This document shows positions 39,187-48,222 of a DNA stretch of 64,000 nt, piece after piece. Location: NCBI RefSeq assembly GCF_036227565.1, contig NZ_CP109460.1, positions 2,418,001-2,482,000 on the forward strand, in the 5' to 3' direction. The position numbers were made by a program, and so were the translations under genes. Below the pieces are notes generated by a model, which saw nothing but the letters and a program-made list of their open reading frames with translations, searched no databases and was not told where the DNA came from. The first letter of the stretch is position 1. Each line of letters opens with the position of its first letter. Source of the DNA: Streptomyces sp. NBC_01454. GTDB taxonomy: Bacteria > Actinomycetota > Actinomycetes > Streptomycetales > Streptomycetaceae.

Positions 39187-42100
39187 GGGTGCGGAGAGCG
39201 GCGAGCATCTCGGCCGCCCCGGCCTCCGCCGCCGTGAGCGCGTCGGAGGCGGTGAGCGACTCCAGGGCGGCGCGCAGACGGGACAGACCGGCGCGCGGGG
39301 TCCGGCCCGTCCGCTCCATCTCACGGACGTGGCCGTCGAGTTCGGCCGCCAGGGCGTCCAGGGCATCCAGGGCGTCCGGTGACGTGGCCGGGTCGGCGGT
39401 CCGCGGACCGGTCCCCTCCTCCGCGGGCGGCCGCAGCCGCAGCCGCAGCTGATCGCTGAGCGTCCGGACGGCCGCCGTCAGGTCGCGCAGTGCCGTGCCG
39501 GTGCGGGCGGTCTCCGCGGCGCGCGAGAGCCCCGGCCGGTGCGGACCGGCGGGCGAGGGGTCGGGCTTCTCCCGGAGCAGGGTGCGCAGTTCGGCGGTCT
39601 GCGGGGCGGCGAAGTCCTCCAGGACGGCGAGCGCCTCGCGCCAGTTCGCGCGGGCGCCCTGCTTCCGTCCCAGGGCGGTCCGGGCGTGTCCCCCTGCGGT
39701 CAGTGCATCGGCCCGCCACCGCTCCCCGCCCGGTACCAGCAGGCTCTCCGCCGCGTCCTCGGCGGCCGTGACCGCCTCGGCGGGCCGGACCAGGGCAACC
39801 ATCGCCTCGGCCATCCGGCAGCGGGTGCGGCCCGCCCACAGGCGCTGCCGGTCCGCCTCGAACAGGGGCAGTGCCCGGGAGAGTTCACGGAGCGCGCCGG
39901 CGGGCCGGCCGGCGGACGACAGTGCCACGGCGTGGGCGTAGTGGCCGTGCGCGAGCCGCGGGGATCCGGCGGCGGCGTCGCGGTGGAGGCCGACGCTCCG
40001 CTCGGCGAACAGCACGGCCTCGTAGCTGTTGCCGGTCGCCGCCCAGAGCCGGGCCAGCGCGCCGAGCACCAGGGCCTCGCCGAGTGCGTCACCACGGCGC
40101 CCGCACTGCTCCCATGCCGAGGTGAGATGCCGTTCCGTGGTGCCGTGCCGCGCCTGGTGCAGGGCGATGAGCCCGCGCGCGTACGGGGCCCGGAAACGGG
40201 TCAGCGCATCCCCGCAGCGGCCGGCCAGCTCCTCCGCCCGGCGCGCCGCGGCCTCGGCCTCGTCGGCCCTGCCCAGCGCGAGGTACGCCTCGGCCAGCGC
40301 CAGCCGGGCCCGGCCCTCGGCCCGGGCGTCACCCGCCCCCGCCGCCCGCGCCGCCACGGTCCGGGCGGCCGGCTCGAAGGCGGCGGAGAGCGCCCCGCAG
40401 TCCGCCGTCGTCCCGGCGAGCAGCAGGAGGTCGGCGGCGGTGCGGACGGTCCGCGGGGAGCGGAGCACGGCACGGCGGACGAGGCCGAGCAGCCGCGGCA
40501 GCTCCTCGGCCCAGAAGGCCAGGGCCTTGGTGCGGTCCTTCGTCGTGGGCAGGGGGCCGGGCGAGGAGACCCGGGCCAGGTCCTGGAGCGTCCGCTCCCC
40601 CGGGTACCGCAGGGCGTACATCTCCCGGCCCGCGGCCAGGTACCAGGCCAGCAGCCGCGACAGCGCCGCGTCCCGCTCCGCCGCGGGCAGTTCGCGCCCG
40701 GCGGCCTCGCGGGCCGGGTCCCGCACCTCGCCGGCGAGGCGGTGACGGTCGCCGGCCGCTTGCTCCAGGGCGCCGGCCGCCCTCAGCTCGTCCAGCAGCG
40801 CCCGGGTCCGCGGTGCGGTGTCGTCCAGCAGCGCCACCGCGGCGCCGAAGGGGAGGCCGGCGGGCGGGGTGTCCGCGAGGTCGGCCATGGCGAGCAGGCG
40901 GACGGCGCGGCGCGCGGGTTCGCAGAGCTGCCCGTCGAAGCGCGGGGGCACCGGCTCGGGGCGGCGCTGCGGCGGCACCACCCCGTCCGGCCGGCCGGGT
41001 ACCGCACCCCCCAGCCGCTCCAGCACCGGGCTGGCCAGGACGGCGAAGGCCCGCGCCGAGGCCCGCAGCCGCAGCTCCCCGTCCTCATCGCCCATCAGGA
41101 CCGGGAAGTCGGGCAGCCGCCCCATGTACGGCTCCAGCGACCGGCCGACCGCCTCGACGACCTCCACGGCCGCCTCCGCGCCCAGCCCGCTGAACAGCAA
41201 CTCCCGTACGCCGGGCCGGAAGTCGTAGACGGGCTCGGCGGCCGGGCCCGGTGGCGGTGCGCCCAGGGCGCGGTCCAGGGTGTGGGCGGCGGAGGTGTCC
41301 CGGGCCCCCGCGGTGCGCTCCAGGAGGCCGCCGAGGAGGATCTCCGCCACATGGGTGGGTCCGGCGTCGCGCATCGTGGCGGCGCGCACCAGCTGCATCA
41401 GTGGGGTGGTCAGGGGGCGGACGGCGGAGAGGCGGACCGCGAGCCGGTAGGCCTCGGGGGAGAACGCGCCGCGGAAGTGCGCCAGCAGCTCCTCGGCGCT
41501 GCCCTCGGGCCGGGCCGGCCCCCGGTGCCCGGGCAGTTCGTCCAGCAGCACGGTGTCGATCAGATGCGGCACTCCGGGGCGGGTGAGCAGTCCGGCCCAC
41601 TGCTCCAGCGCGGACGCGGTCGGATGCAGCACGGGCAGCGCGAGCACCCCCGCCGCCTCCGGGTCGCGCTCGCCGCTGAGCGGATCGCAGACGAGGAGGC
41701 GGCCGAGGCCGTCGAACTCGCCGGGCGCGGCCAGCAGCCGGGGCCGGGCGTCCAGGGCGGTGCCGCGCCACAGCCGCCGGGGCAGCGGGTTCAGGACGGC
41801 CAGCGGGCCGCCGCTGCCCCATGCGGCCAACGCGCGGACGGTCTGCGGGCTGCGCCAACCCGGGCTGGTGCCGTCGGTCAGCAGGAAGGTCACCGAGGCG
41901 CCCGCGGACCGCCGGCGGTGCACCGGGCCGCTCGGGTTCCGGGGGTCGATCCGCTGGATCCGGACGGAGCGGAAGACCGTGCTCCGGGCGAGCAGCGCGC
42001 GCAGTTCGGCGGCGAGCGGCCCCCATACCTGCATGGCGGCCGAGCAGTCCACCAACAGCACGGCCGACCAGCGCCGTTCCTGCTCCGGGCGGGCGACGAC

Positions 42101-42748
42101 ATCGAGGAAGCCGGTCTCGGCGGCGAGCCGGACGGTGGCCTCGACGTCGGTGACGGTGCGGTGCGGGTGGTCACGGGATCTGCGCAGCGGACGCAGCGCC
42201 CGGCCCAGCTGCTGGGCATCGGGCAGCGCACGCCCACCGGGCACCCGCGCGGGCCGGGCCCGCTCCGCGTCGTGCGCACCGCCCTCACTCCCCCAGGCGT
42301 ACAGGGCACGCCGGGGCGGGCCGGGGGGCGTCAACGGCCGTGTGAGGTCGGGTCGTTGAGGGTCACAAAGGGAAGCCGAGGGGTCGGTGGCGTCGGCAGG
42401 GTCGGTGGCGTCGGCAGGGTCGGTGGAGTGGGCCGGGTCGGTGGAGTGGGCAGGCGTCGCGGGTGCGGCGTCCACCGACTGGACGTCAGGTGCCGGGTGT
42501 GAAGCGGCCGTTGTGTCGTCGTCACCACCGGCCTCCGCGCCCGCCCGGCGGCCCTCCCCTCCGGCCCCTTCCCCGTCCCCCGTCCCACCCACACACTCCC
42601 CCGCATCCCCCAGCTCCCCCGCGTCCCCCGGTCCCCCGGCCGCCGTACGCCCCTCCATCACCCGGGCCAGCCACAGCACGTCGAGGAGTTCGGTGGCCCC
42701 GAGGTCGTAGCCGGCGGCCGACATCGCCTGTCGCAGTCGGTCGATCAT
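39164..42748 (-). CDS. SAV_2336/vWA-type protein with TPR region
   Basis: A 1194-residue protein, third component of the cluster. The N-terminus ([28 protein letters not shown]) resembles the small helical head of SAV_2336-type proteins. A Pro/Thr/Asp-rich linker with 6-residue repeats ([12 protein letters not shown]) follows. About residues 170-480 resemble a degenerate von Willebrand factor A domain: [16 protein letters not shown] replaces the usual DxSxS, and [12 protein letters not shown] follows. The rest of the middle has AAA-like helical material, and about 830-1130 has TPR helices ([26 protein letters not shown]). ATG 42748 overlaps the MoxR stop (ATGA). Probable scaffold or sensor of the ternary system. 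Confidence 0.78.
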   Translation of the reverse strand: MIDRLRQAMSAAGYDLGATELLDVLWLARVMEGRTAAGGPGDAGELGDAGECVGGTGDGEGAGGEGRRAGAEAGGDDDTTAASHPAPDVQSVDAAPATPAHSTDPAHSTDPADATDPADATDPSASLCDPQRPDLTRPLTPPGPPRRALYAWGSEGGAHDAERARPARVPGGRALPDAQQLGRALRPLRRSRDHPHRTVTDVEATVRLAAETGFLDVVARPEQERRWSAVLLVDCSAAMQVWGPLAAELRALLARSTVFRSVRIQRIDPRNPSGPVHRRRSAGASVTFLLTDGTSPGWRSPQTVRALAAWGSGGPLAVLNPLPRRLWRGTALDARPRLLAAPGEFDGLGRLLVCDPLSGERDPEAAGVLALPVLHPTASALEQWAGLLTRPGVPHLIDTVLLDELPGHRGPARPEGSAEELLAHFRGAFSPEAYRLAVRLSAVRPLTTPLMQLVRAATMRDAGPTHVAEILLGGLLERTAGARDTSAAHTLDRALGAPPPGPAAEPVYDFRPGVRELLFSGLGAEAAVEVVEAVGRSLEPYMGRLPDFPVLMGDEDGELRLRASARAFAVLASPVLERLGGAVPGRPDGVVPPQRRPEPVPPRFDGQLCEPARRAVRLLAMADLADTPPAGLPFGAAVALLDDTAPRTRALLDELRAAGALEQAAGDRHRLAGEVRDPAREAAGRELPAAERDAALSRLLAWYLAAGREMYALRYPGERTLQDLARVSSPGPLPTTKDRTKALAFWAEELPRLLGLVRRAVLRSPRTVRTAADLLLLAGTTADCGALSAAFEPAARTVAARAAGAGDARAEGRARLALAEAYLALGRADEAEAAARRAEELAGRCGDALTRFRAPYARGLIALHQARHGTTERHLTSAWEQCGRRGDALGEALVLGALARLWAATGNSYEAVLFAERSVGLHRDAAAGSPRLAHGHYAHAVALSSAGRPAGALRELSRALPLFEADRQRLWAGRTRCRMAEAMVALVRPAEAVTAAEDAAESLLVPGGERWRADALTAGGHARTALGRKQGARANWREALAVLEDFAAPQTAELRTLLREKPDPSPAGPHRPGLSRAAETARTGTALRDLTAAVRTLSDQLRLRLRPPAEEGTGPRTADPATSPDALDALDALAAELDGHVREMERTGRTPRAGLSRLRAALESLTASDALTAAEAGAAEMLAALRTLSRRLGP
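42382..42453. repeat. 18-bp in-frame repeats in the vWA protein linker
   Basis: Four 18-bp units encode ADATDP twice and AHSTDP twice in the linker of the SAV_2336/vWA-type gene. The units are multiples of three, so copy-number change would keep the reading frame. Confidence 0.75.
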
Positions 42749-43761
42749 GGCGCCATGGGCTCGTCGAGGCGGTGCAGCACGGCGCCGAGCAGCTCGTCCT
42801 TGGTGAGGTCGGCGCCGCTGATGCGCAGGTGGACGGCGGCCAGCAGCTGGTCGGTGGCCAGTGTCTGGGTCTTCGCGCGCTGGTGGAAGACCTCGATCAG
42901 GTCCTCCGCCGCGGCGACCGCCCGCTCGCCCAGGTTGTGTTCGATGATCTTCCGCAGCCGGTCGCCGGTCGGCTCCGGCAGATCCAGCCGCACGCACCGG
43001 CGCAGGAAGGCGGGCGGGAAGTCCCGTTCGCCGTTGCTGGTCATCACGACCACCGGGAAGTGGGCGCAGCGCACCACCCCGCGGTGGATCGCGACCCGCT
43101 CCCGGCTTCCGCTCAGCAGGACCTGCACGTCCTGCTGGTGCTCGGGCAGCCGGGCCAGCTCCGGGATCTCGAACTCCCCCTCCTCCAGGACCACCAGCAG
43201 GTCGTTGGGCAGGTCGATGTCGGCCTTGTCGAGTTCGTCGACGAGCAGGACCCGGGGCCGGCCGGCGGCCAGTGCGCTGCCGAGCGGGCCCAGGCGCAGA
43301 TACTGGCCGATGTCTCCGGCGGCCGTGGCGCGCGGGGTCCTGGGCCGGCGCACCGGGCCGTGGGACGCCTCGTGCTCCCGGCGCAGCGAGGCCTCCCGGA
43401 GGCGGCCCACGGCGTCATAGCGGTAGAGGGCGTCCTGGAGCGTGGAGCGGCTGTTGACCGACCAGCGCAGCACGTCGCCGAGCCCGAGTTCCTCGGCGAC
43501 GGCATGGGCCAGCGAGCTCTTGCCGGCGCCGGGGCGGCCGGTGACCAGCAGCGGACGGTGCAGATGCAGCGCCGCGTTGACCACGGAGATCTCGTTGCGC
43601 TCCAGGAGGTAGGGCGCACGGGACGCCGCCGTCCCCCCTTCGGCCGGGAAGCGCCGCCAGGGTGGTGGCGCGGGCAGGTCCGCCGGGCCGCGGAACACCC
43701 ACCAGGCTTCCGGCTCCGCCTCCGGGTCGTGGGGTGCGCCTGCTGCGCTCTGTCCGGTCAC
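42745..43761 (-). CDS. MoxR-type AAA+ ATPase
   Basis: A 338-residue AAA+ ATPase. Walker A GRPGAGKSS lies at about residues 75-83 and Walker B VLLVDELDKAD at about 171-181. The sensor segment is VVMTSNGERDFPPAFLRRC, with the Arg-finger-type RRC. GTG at 43761 has GAGGAG eight bases upstream; a longer in-frame start at 43833 is rejected. MoxR ATPases act as chaperones that remodel partners through vWA-domain adaptors, and the vWA gene is translationally coupled 3' of it. It is the NTPase core of the proposed ternary system. A 72-bp gap separates it from the trypsin-VMAP gene. Confidence 0.92.
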   Translation of the reverse strand: MTGQSAAGAPHDPEAEPEAWWVFRGPADLPAPPPWRRFPAEGGTAASRAPYLLERNEISVVNAALHLHRPLLVTGRPGAGKSSLAHAVAEELGLGDVLRWSVNSRSTLQDALYRYDAVGRLREASLRREHEASHGPVRRPRTPRATAAGDIGQYLRLGPLGSALAAGRPRVLLVDELDKADIDLPNDLLVVLEEGEFEIPELARLPEHQQDVQVLLSGSRERVAIHRGVVRCAHFPVVVMTSNGERDFPPAFLRRCVRLDLPEPTGDRLRKIIEHNLGERAVAAAEDLIEVFHQRAKTQTLATDQLLAAVHLRISGADLTKDELLGAVLHRLDEPMAP

Positions 43762-43833
43762 CGCACGTTCTCCTCGTTCTTCGCTGTGTACTGCCGTCCA
43801 CGGGGCACCGTGTTCACGTGCGCACGCGGGCAT

Positions 43834-46008
43834 TCAGGGCTGGGTCAGCACCCAGGCGTCCGGGGCGAGTTGTGGGGGGCGGTGGTCGGGCGCGTCGTAG
43901 AGCAGGGACAGCCGGCGGCCGTGGTGGGAGGTGCTCTCCGGCTCGGCCATCGCCTTGGCCCGCTCCAGGCGCACCACCTCGGGGACCTCGGTGTGGTCGG
44001 CGCCGTCCACCAGGGCCAGCAGGTCCTGGGCGAGCTGTGCGCCGTGTTCGGCGCGGTGCCACAGGACGGTGTGGACGCCCGCCTGGACGCACTGCCGCAG
44101 CAGCGTGCCGTGGTGGTCGGGCGAGCAGCACACGATCACCGTCCCGGCGTCGCGGTGCACCTCCAGTTGGGCGCGGGCGACCATCCGGTCGGTGTGCCGC
44201 TCGTCGAGGACCAGGCGTTTGGCGTGCGGCAGGGCCGCGGTGCGCTGTTTCCATCCGGCGTAGCTCTCCCGGGAGCGCTCCGTGGTCCGCACCACCACCC
44301 GGCGGGTGATCCCCGGGACGAACGGCCCGTCCTCGTCGCCGTCGGGTGACTCCCACGAGTCGACGTCCAGCCCGAGCCAGGCGGACGGCAGGAAATACTC
44401 CACCAGGGCGGTCTCCGGGTCCTCCCGGACCTCGGTGCGCAGCACCCGGCGGATGTCGTCGACCACCTGCTCGCTGCCCGCCTCGGCATCGCGGACCAGC
44501 GCGAGACGGTGCGTCCGGCAGTCGGTGAGGGTCCAGATCTGGTAGGTGAAGCGGCGGCCGGTGGCGGTGGGCAGCAGCTCCACCTGGACGCGCGGGGCGG
44601 CGGGGGCGGCGGCGCCCGGCAGGCCCGGCGCCGGGGTGCGGACCGGGGCGGCGGCCGCGACCACATCGGCGCGGAACTGGCTGACCGCCGCCTCGTCGAC
44701 GCCCGAGCGGGCGCCCACGCGCTCGACCCAGGCGTCCAGGTCCTCGGACGGATAGGCGCCGGCCGCGCTCTCCTCGACGCTGATCCGCACCACCCCTTGC
44801 AGCAGCGGCGGCACGGGCGCGCCGGTGAGGGAGCTGAAGCCCTCCAGTGCGTCCATCACGTCGGCCAGGCCGGCGACGGCGGGCAGTTCCGGGGCGTGCG
44901 GGAGGACCCGTTCGAGGAGGGTGCGCGCATCGGTACGGGTGCAGTGGGCCAGCAGGCCGGACAGATCGCGGCGTTGACGAGTGGTCAGGTACTCGCCGGG
45001 GCGGACCGTGCGGGCGGCGCGGCGCAGCCGTTCCCAGTCCTCGCGGGCGCCGTGGTGGCCGGACCGGGGGTGCGGCTCGTAGGGGCCGGCGGCGGGCAGC
45101 GGCTCGTAGTCCCGTACGAGGTCGAGGAGTTCGGGGATGCCACGGCGGACGCCGACCGCCAGGCCGACCAGCCGTTCGAGGTCGGCCGCCGGGCCCGCCG
45201 AGGGTCTGCCCAGCCGGGCGGCGAGCCGTTCTTCGCAGGCCAGTACCGCCTCGCGGCCCTGGAGTACCCGCTCCAGCGCGGTGAGCAACTGCTGCACCCC
45301 GCGCCGGGCGGTGGGCACCGCCGAGGGCGGCAGCTCGGGGAGTTCGGCCTCGATGGCCGGGACGCTGATGGCGTACATCGTCGTCGGCGGGGCCCCGGGG
45401 GCGGCCGGTTCCGGAGCGTGGCGCACGGCCGCGACCAGACCGACGACGGCCTGCCGGGCGCGGTCCCACAGCGGCCCGCCGCTGAAGCCCTCGGTGACCT
45501 CGGCGCCGCCGAGCACGTCCAGGGCGATCCAGGGCGGGGCCGAGACCCGGGGCACGGCGCGCACGGTGGGCAGCGGATTGCCGCTGGCCCATAAGGCGAT
45601 GGTCTCGTTGGCGTAGCTGTGCTGGAGGAACGGTGCGGGCTCGGCGCCGGCGGGCGGGACCCCGTCCAGCTCCAGGACGGCCAGATCGCCGTGGTAGGGC
45701 ACCTGCCCGGGCCGGACCGGGGCGCTCGTGGTGGCCGTGGCCCGCGGCGGCACCCACATCTCCCGGACGACCCGCCCGGTCAGATCGCGGCCGGCCGCGA
45801 CATGGGGCAGCCGGAGGGTGACCGGGTCGCCCCCGCCCGGGGTGTCCTGGGCGAAACGGTCCCTGCCCAGTGCGCTGTTGACGACATGGGCGCAGGTCAG
45901 CACGAGCCGCTCGGCGACGAGTACGCCCGCGCCGACCGCCCGGCCGTCGTGGCGTAAGGAGACGAAGGACTGCTGGAGCGGGGTGTCCGGGCCTGCGCCT
46001 GCGATCAC
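43834..46008 (-). CDS. Trypsin-like protease fused to VMAP-type C-terminal region
   Basis: A 724-residue cytoplasmic protein (no signal peptide). The N-terminal 200 residues form an S1-type serine protease with a complete triad: His41 (LTCAHVV), Asp108 (HGDLAVLEL) and Ser176 (GFSGGPLW). A middle helical part follows. The C-terminal 300 residues, with PTATGRRFTYQIWTLTDC, AWLGLDVDSWE and VVRTTERSRESYAGWKQR, resemble the VMAP-C (vWA-MoxR-associated protein) domain. GTG 46008 overlaps the upstream stop (GTGA). It would be the effector/adaptor of the system, with regulated proteolysis as likely output. Confidence 0.8.
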   Translation of the reverse strand: MIAGAGPDTPLQQSFVSLRHDGRAVGAGVLVAERLVLTCAHVVNSALGRDRFAQDTPGGGDPVTLRLPHVAAGRDLTGRVVREMWVPPRATATTSAPVRPGQVPYHGDLAVLELDGVPPAGAEPAPFLQHSYANETIALWASGNPLPTVRAVPRVSAPPWIALDVLGGAEVTEGFSGGPLWDRARQAVVGLVAAVRHAPEPAAPGAPPTTMYAISVPAIEAELPELPPSAVPTARRGVQQLLTALERVLQGREAVLACEERLAARLGRPSAGPAADLERLVGLAVGVRRGIPELLDLVRDYEPLPAAGPYEPHPRSGHHGAREDWERLRRAARTVRPGEYLTTRQRRDLSGLLAHCTRTDARTLLERVLPHAPELPAVAGLADVMDALEGFSSLTGAPVPPLLQGVVRISVEESAAGAYPSEDLDAWVERVGARSGVDEAAVSQFRADVVAAAAPVRTPAPGLPGAAAPAAPRVQVELLPTATGRRFTYQIWTLTDCRTHRLALVRDAEAGSEQVVDDIRRVLRTEVREDPETALVEYFLPSAWLGLDVDSWESPDGDEDGPFVPGITRRVVVRTTERSRESYAGWKQRTAALPHAKRLVLDERHTDRMVARAQLEVHRDAGTVIVCCSPDHHGTLLRQCVQAGVHTVLWHRAEHGAQLAQDLLALVDGADHTEVPEVVRLERAKAMAEPESTSHHGRRLSLLYDAPDHRPPQLAPDAWVLTQP

Positions 46009-46475
46009 GGCGTCGCCGTCCCCCCGGATCCGTCCGTGCCGCTGCCGAGGTTCCAGGTGGCGGACACCTTGAAGCTGGCCTCGCCACTGCCGGAGAACAC
46101 CCCCAGGCTCAGATCGGAGCCGAGCGTGACCCCGAACTCGACGGTGACCGCGTCGGGGCGGTGGCTGCCGGCGGAGATCGAGCGGTGGATCTGGCCGAGG
46201 ACGCCGCCGAGCGGGCGCAGGGCCTCTTCCAGGGCCTCGCCGCCGCGGGTCAGCGCCCGGCTCATCCGGGCGTCCACGCTGACCGGCAGGGCGGCGCCGT
46301 AGCCCTCGGGAAGCTCCAACCCGTCCTCGTCGCCGGGGTGCCGGCCCCGGCCCCCGTCCGCCGGCTGCTGTCCGGTGGACCGCTCGTGTGTGCCGGACCG
46401 CTGCCCCGCGGCCGGTTGCCCGTCCCGCAGCCAGACCACGGTCGCGTCGTCGATTCTGAGAGCCACATCCCCCAT
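46005..46475 (-). CDS. Trypco1-like (trypsin-co-occurring) domain protein
   Basis: A 156-residue acidic protein, MGDVALRIDDATVVWL..., whose second half (EALEEALRPLGGVLGQIHRS, VTVEFGVTLGSDLSLGVFS and GEASFKVSATWNL) matches the small CU044_2847-type/Trypco1 domain recalled as co-occurring with trypsin-like proteases in ternary conflict systems. An insert of about 45 residues, rich in Arg, Gly and Asp, lies near the front. ATG at 46475 has no strong ribosome-binding site. Its stop overlaps the protease start (GTGA), so it is the first gene of a coupled four-gene operon. Confidence 0.75.
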   Translation of the reverse strand: MGDVALRIDDATVVWLRDGQPAAGQRSGTHERSTGQQPADGGRGRHPGDEDGLELPEGYGAALPVSVDARMSRALTRGGEALEEALRPLGGVLGQIHRSISAGSHRPDAVTVEFGVTLGSDLSLGVFSGSGEASFKVSATWNLGSGTDGSGGTATP

Positions 46476-46596
46476 GGCGAGCAGTCTGGCATGCGCCGGT
46501 CGGCCACGGCCTGCTCTTTGCGTCACACTTTTTCACCAACGCCCCCGGGACCAGCTGTGGAACGGGGCCGGACGCGACGCCGGGGCGGGCCGGGGG

Positions 46597-47475
46597 TCAG
46601 CCCTTGAGCACCGCGCGCGCCAACTGCCGTGACTGGGCGACCAGTCGGTCCTGGGAGTCCCAGACCTCCGCGTCCTCCTCCAGGAATCCGCCGGCCATGT
46701 TGCGGGTGGTGATGGCGACCCGCAGCGAGCCGGGGGCCGGGCGGTGGCGCACATGGGCGGTCAGTTCGACGGTGGGCACCCAGCCCAGCAGGCCCATCTC
46801 GAAGGCGGTGGGCGGCAGCGCGTCGACGGTCAGCAGCAGGGAGAGCGGGTCGGGGTCGCGGCCGTCGGCCAGACCGAACCAGGCGCGCATCTCGCCCTTG
46901 CCGGAGGGGGCGCCGACCGCCCAGCCGGCGGTCTCCGGGTCCAGGCGGAGGTCGAGCCGCTCGGTGATGGCGGTGCTGCCGGGGATGACGCTGCCCGCGC
47001 CGGGGGCGAGGGGGGTCCCCCCGCGCCGTTCAGGCGTGGCGGAGGCGCCGAGGCAGTGCTCGTACGGCGGGATGGCCGGGGGCTTGGCGGTGGTGCGGAC
47101 GTCGTCGGGCAGGGCGTCGAGGTCGCCGTACGAGGCGAGCACCCGCAGCCGCTCGACCTCGTTGCCGTCCGCGTCGGTCTGCAGGAGGCGGGCGGTGCCG
47201 GTCGACATGGTGCGGCCGGTGCGGACCACCTCGGTGCGGATGACGGCGGGGCCCGGGACCGAGGCCGTCAGGTAGTGCGCGGTGACCGACATCGGGTCGG
47301 GGTGCGGGAGGGCGTCGCCCAGGGCCCGGCCCATGAGGGCGAGGAGATAGCCGCCGTTGACCGCCTGGATGATCGTCCAGCCGGCGGAGAGGTGGGCGTC
47401 ATAGACGCCCGGGGCGCGGCGGCTGACCGCCGTGTCGCGGTCGAACTCGCTGTTGCCAAGGGTCACCAGAGCCAT
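46597..47475 (-). CDS. Acyl-CoA thioesterase (TesB/hotdog family)
   Basis: A 292-residue double-hotdog protein. The N-terminal half has GWTIIQAVNGGYLLALMGRAL and SVTAHYLTASVPGPAVI, and the second half has GEMRAWFGLADGR and TVELTAHVRHRPAPGSLRV. This is the thioesterase-family arrangement of actinobacterial TesB-like proteins hydrolysing acyl-CoAs. ATG 47475 is used; GTG 47484 is an alternative. It is divergent from the TRIC-type channel with a 96-bp region holding a TACCG/CGGTA palindrome at 47500-47511, a plausible TetR-type site. Confidence 0.9.
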   Translation of the reverse strand: MALVTLGNSEFDRDTAVSRRAPGVYDAHLSAGWTIIQAVNGGYLLALMGRALGDALPHPDPMSVTAHYLTASVPGPAVIRTEVVRTGRTMSTGTARLLQTDADGNEVERLRVLASYGDLDALPDDVRTTAKPPAIPPYEHCLGASATPERRGGTPLAPGAGSVIPGSTAITERLDLRLDPETAGWAVGAPSGKGEMRAWFGLADGRDPDPLSLLLTVDALPPTAFEMGLLGWVPTVELTAHVRHRPAPGSLRVAITTRNMAGGFLEEDAEVWDSQDRLVAQSRQLARAVLKG

Positions 47476-47499
47476 GGGTTGCACGCTACACCGGATAGT

Positions 47500-47511
47500 T
47501 ACCGACCGGTA
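47500..47511. promoter_or_regulatory. TACCG-AC-CGGTA palindrome, candidate TetR-type operator
   Basis: A 5-bp perfect inverted repeat with a 2-bp centre in the divergent region between the thioesterase and the channel gene. Several actinobacterial TetR regulators of acyl-CoA metabolism use ACCGACCGGT-like sites, from memory; no regulator gene is adjacent. Confidence 0.4.
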
Positions 47512-47521
47512 GTGTCAGTTT

Positions 47522-47552
47522 TTCCGGCCTCGGCCGGAAGCAATCCTTCCGG
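47522..47552. promoter_or_regulatory. Two overlapping, mutually exclusive hairpins before channel gene
   Basis: TTCCGGCC-TC-GGCCGGAA (47522-47539) and CCGGAAG-CAATC-CTTCCGG (47534-47552) share the central CCGGAA. They cannot both form at once. They lie just before the TRIC-type start, as expected for a leader switch, or could be chance. Confidence 0.35.
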
Positions 47553-47571
47553 GCCTGCGATGATGTGCGCC

Positions 47572-48207
47572 ATGCTTCACGTCCTCTACCTGGTCGGTGT
47601 CGCGGCCTTCGCGGCGAGCGGGGTTCTGGCCGCCTACCGCGCCAACATGGACCCCTTCGGCGGGCTGGTGCTCGCCTTCGCCGCCTCCATCTCCGGCGGC
47701 ACGCTGCGCGATCTCATCCTCGACCGGCGGCCGCTGTACTGGACGCACGACTGGGTCCTGCTGGCCGTGATCATCTGCGTCGGAGTCGGCACCATGGCCT
47801 ATCTCCGGTTCTGGCAGCTGCCGCACAAATCGCTGCTGGTGGTCGACGCGATCGGGCTGTCCGTCGTGACGGTGATCGGCGCGCGGGCCGCGATCGAGGC
47901 CGGCGCCACCCCGCTCGCCGTGATCATCCTGGCGGTGCTGACCGGTGTCGCCGGTGAGGTCATCCGCGATGTGCTGTGCGGGGAGTTCCCGCCGCTGCTG
48001 TTGCGCGAGGACGTCTACGCGATCGCCGCGCTGGCCGGCGCCTGCTGCTATCTGCTGCTGCACCACCTCGGAACGGGCGCCACCCCCGCCGCGGGGATCT
48101 CGGCGGGGGTGGTGTTCGCCCTGCGGATGGGCGCGGTCTACCTCGGACTGCATCTGCCGCGGCCGCAGCAGCTGCGGCCCCGGGGCGGCCGGCCGGACGC
48201 CGACTGA
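47572..48207 (+). CDS. TRIC/UPF0126-type cation channel protein
   Basis: A 211-residue membrane protein with seven predicted helices in two repeats. Each repeat has the glycine-aspartate signature: ISGGTLRDLILDRRPLYW near residue 42 and AGEVIRDVLCGEFPPLLLRE near residue 130. This is the bacterial homologue family of trimeric intracellular cation channels (old UPF0126). ATG at 47572 gives MLHVLYLVGVAAF; earlier in-frame ATGs at 47560 and 47563 are alternatives. It is convergent with the M1 peptidase gene, with only 15 bp between the stops. Confidence 0.9.
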   Translation: MLHVLYLVGVAAFAASGVLAAYRANMDPFGGLVLAFAASISGGTLRDLILDRRPLYWTHDWVLLAVIICVGVGTMAYLRFWQLPHKSLLVVDAIGLSVVTVIGARAAIEAGATPLAVIILAVLTGVAGEVIRDVLCGEFPPLLLREDVYAIAALAGACCYLLLHHLGTGATPAAGISAGVVFALRMGAVYLGLHLPRPQQLRPRGGRPDAD

Positions 48208-48222
48208 CCCGGGGCGGCGGGC

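Noticed and set aside
39539..42502. Long open plus-strand frame opposite the vWA/TPR gene
   Set aside because: It is the antisense shadow of a GC-rich gene: it has Arg/Gly/Gln-rich sequence with no domain and no ribosome-binding site.
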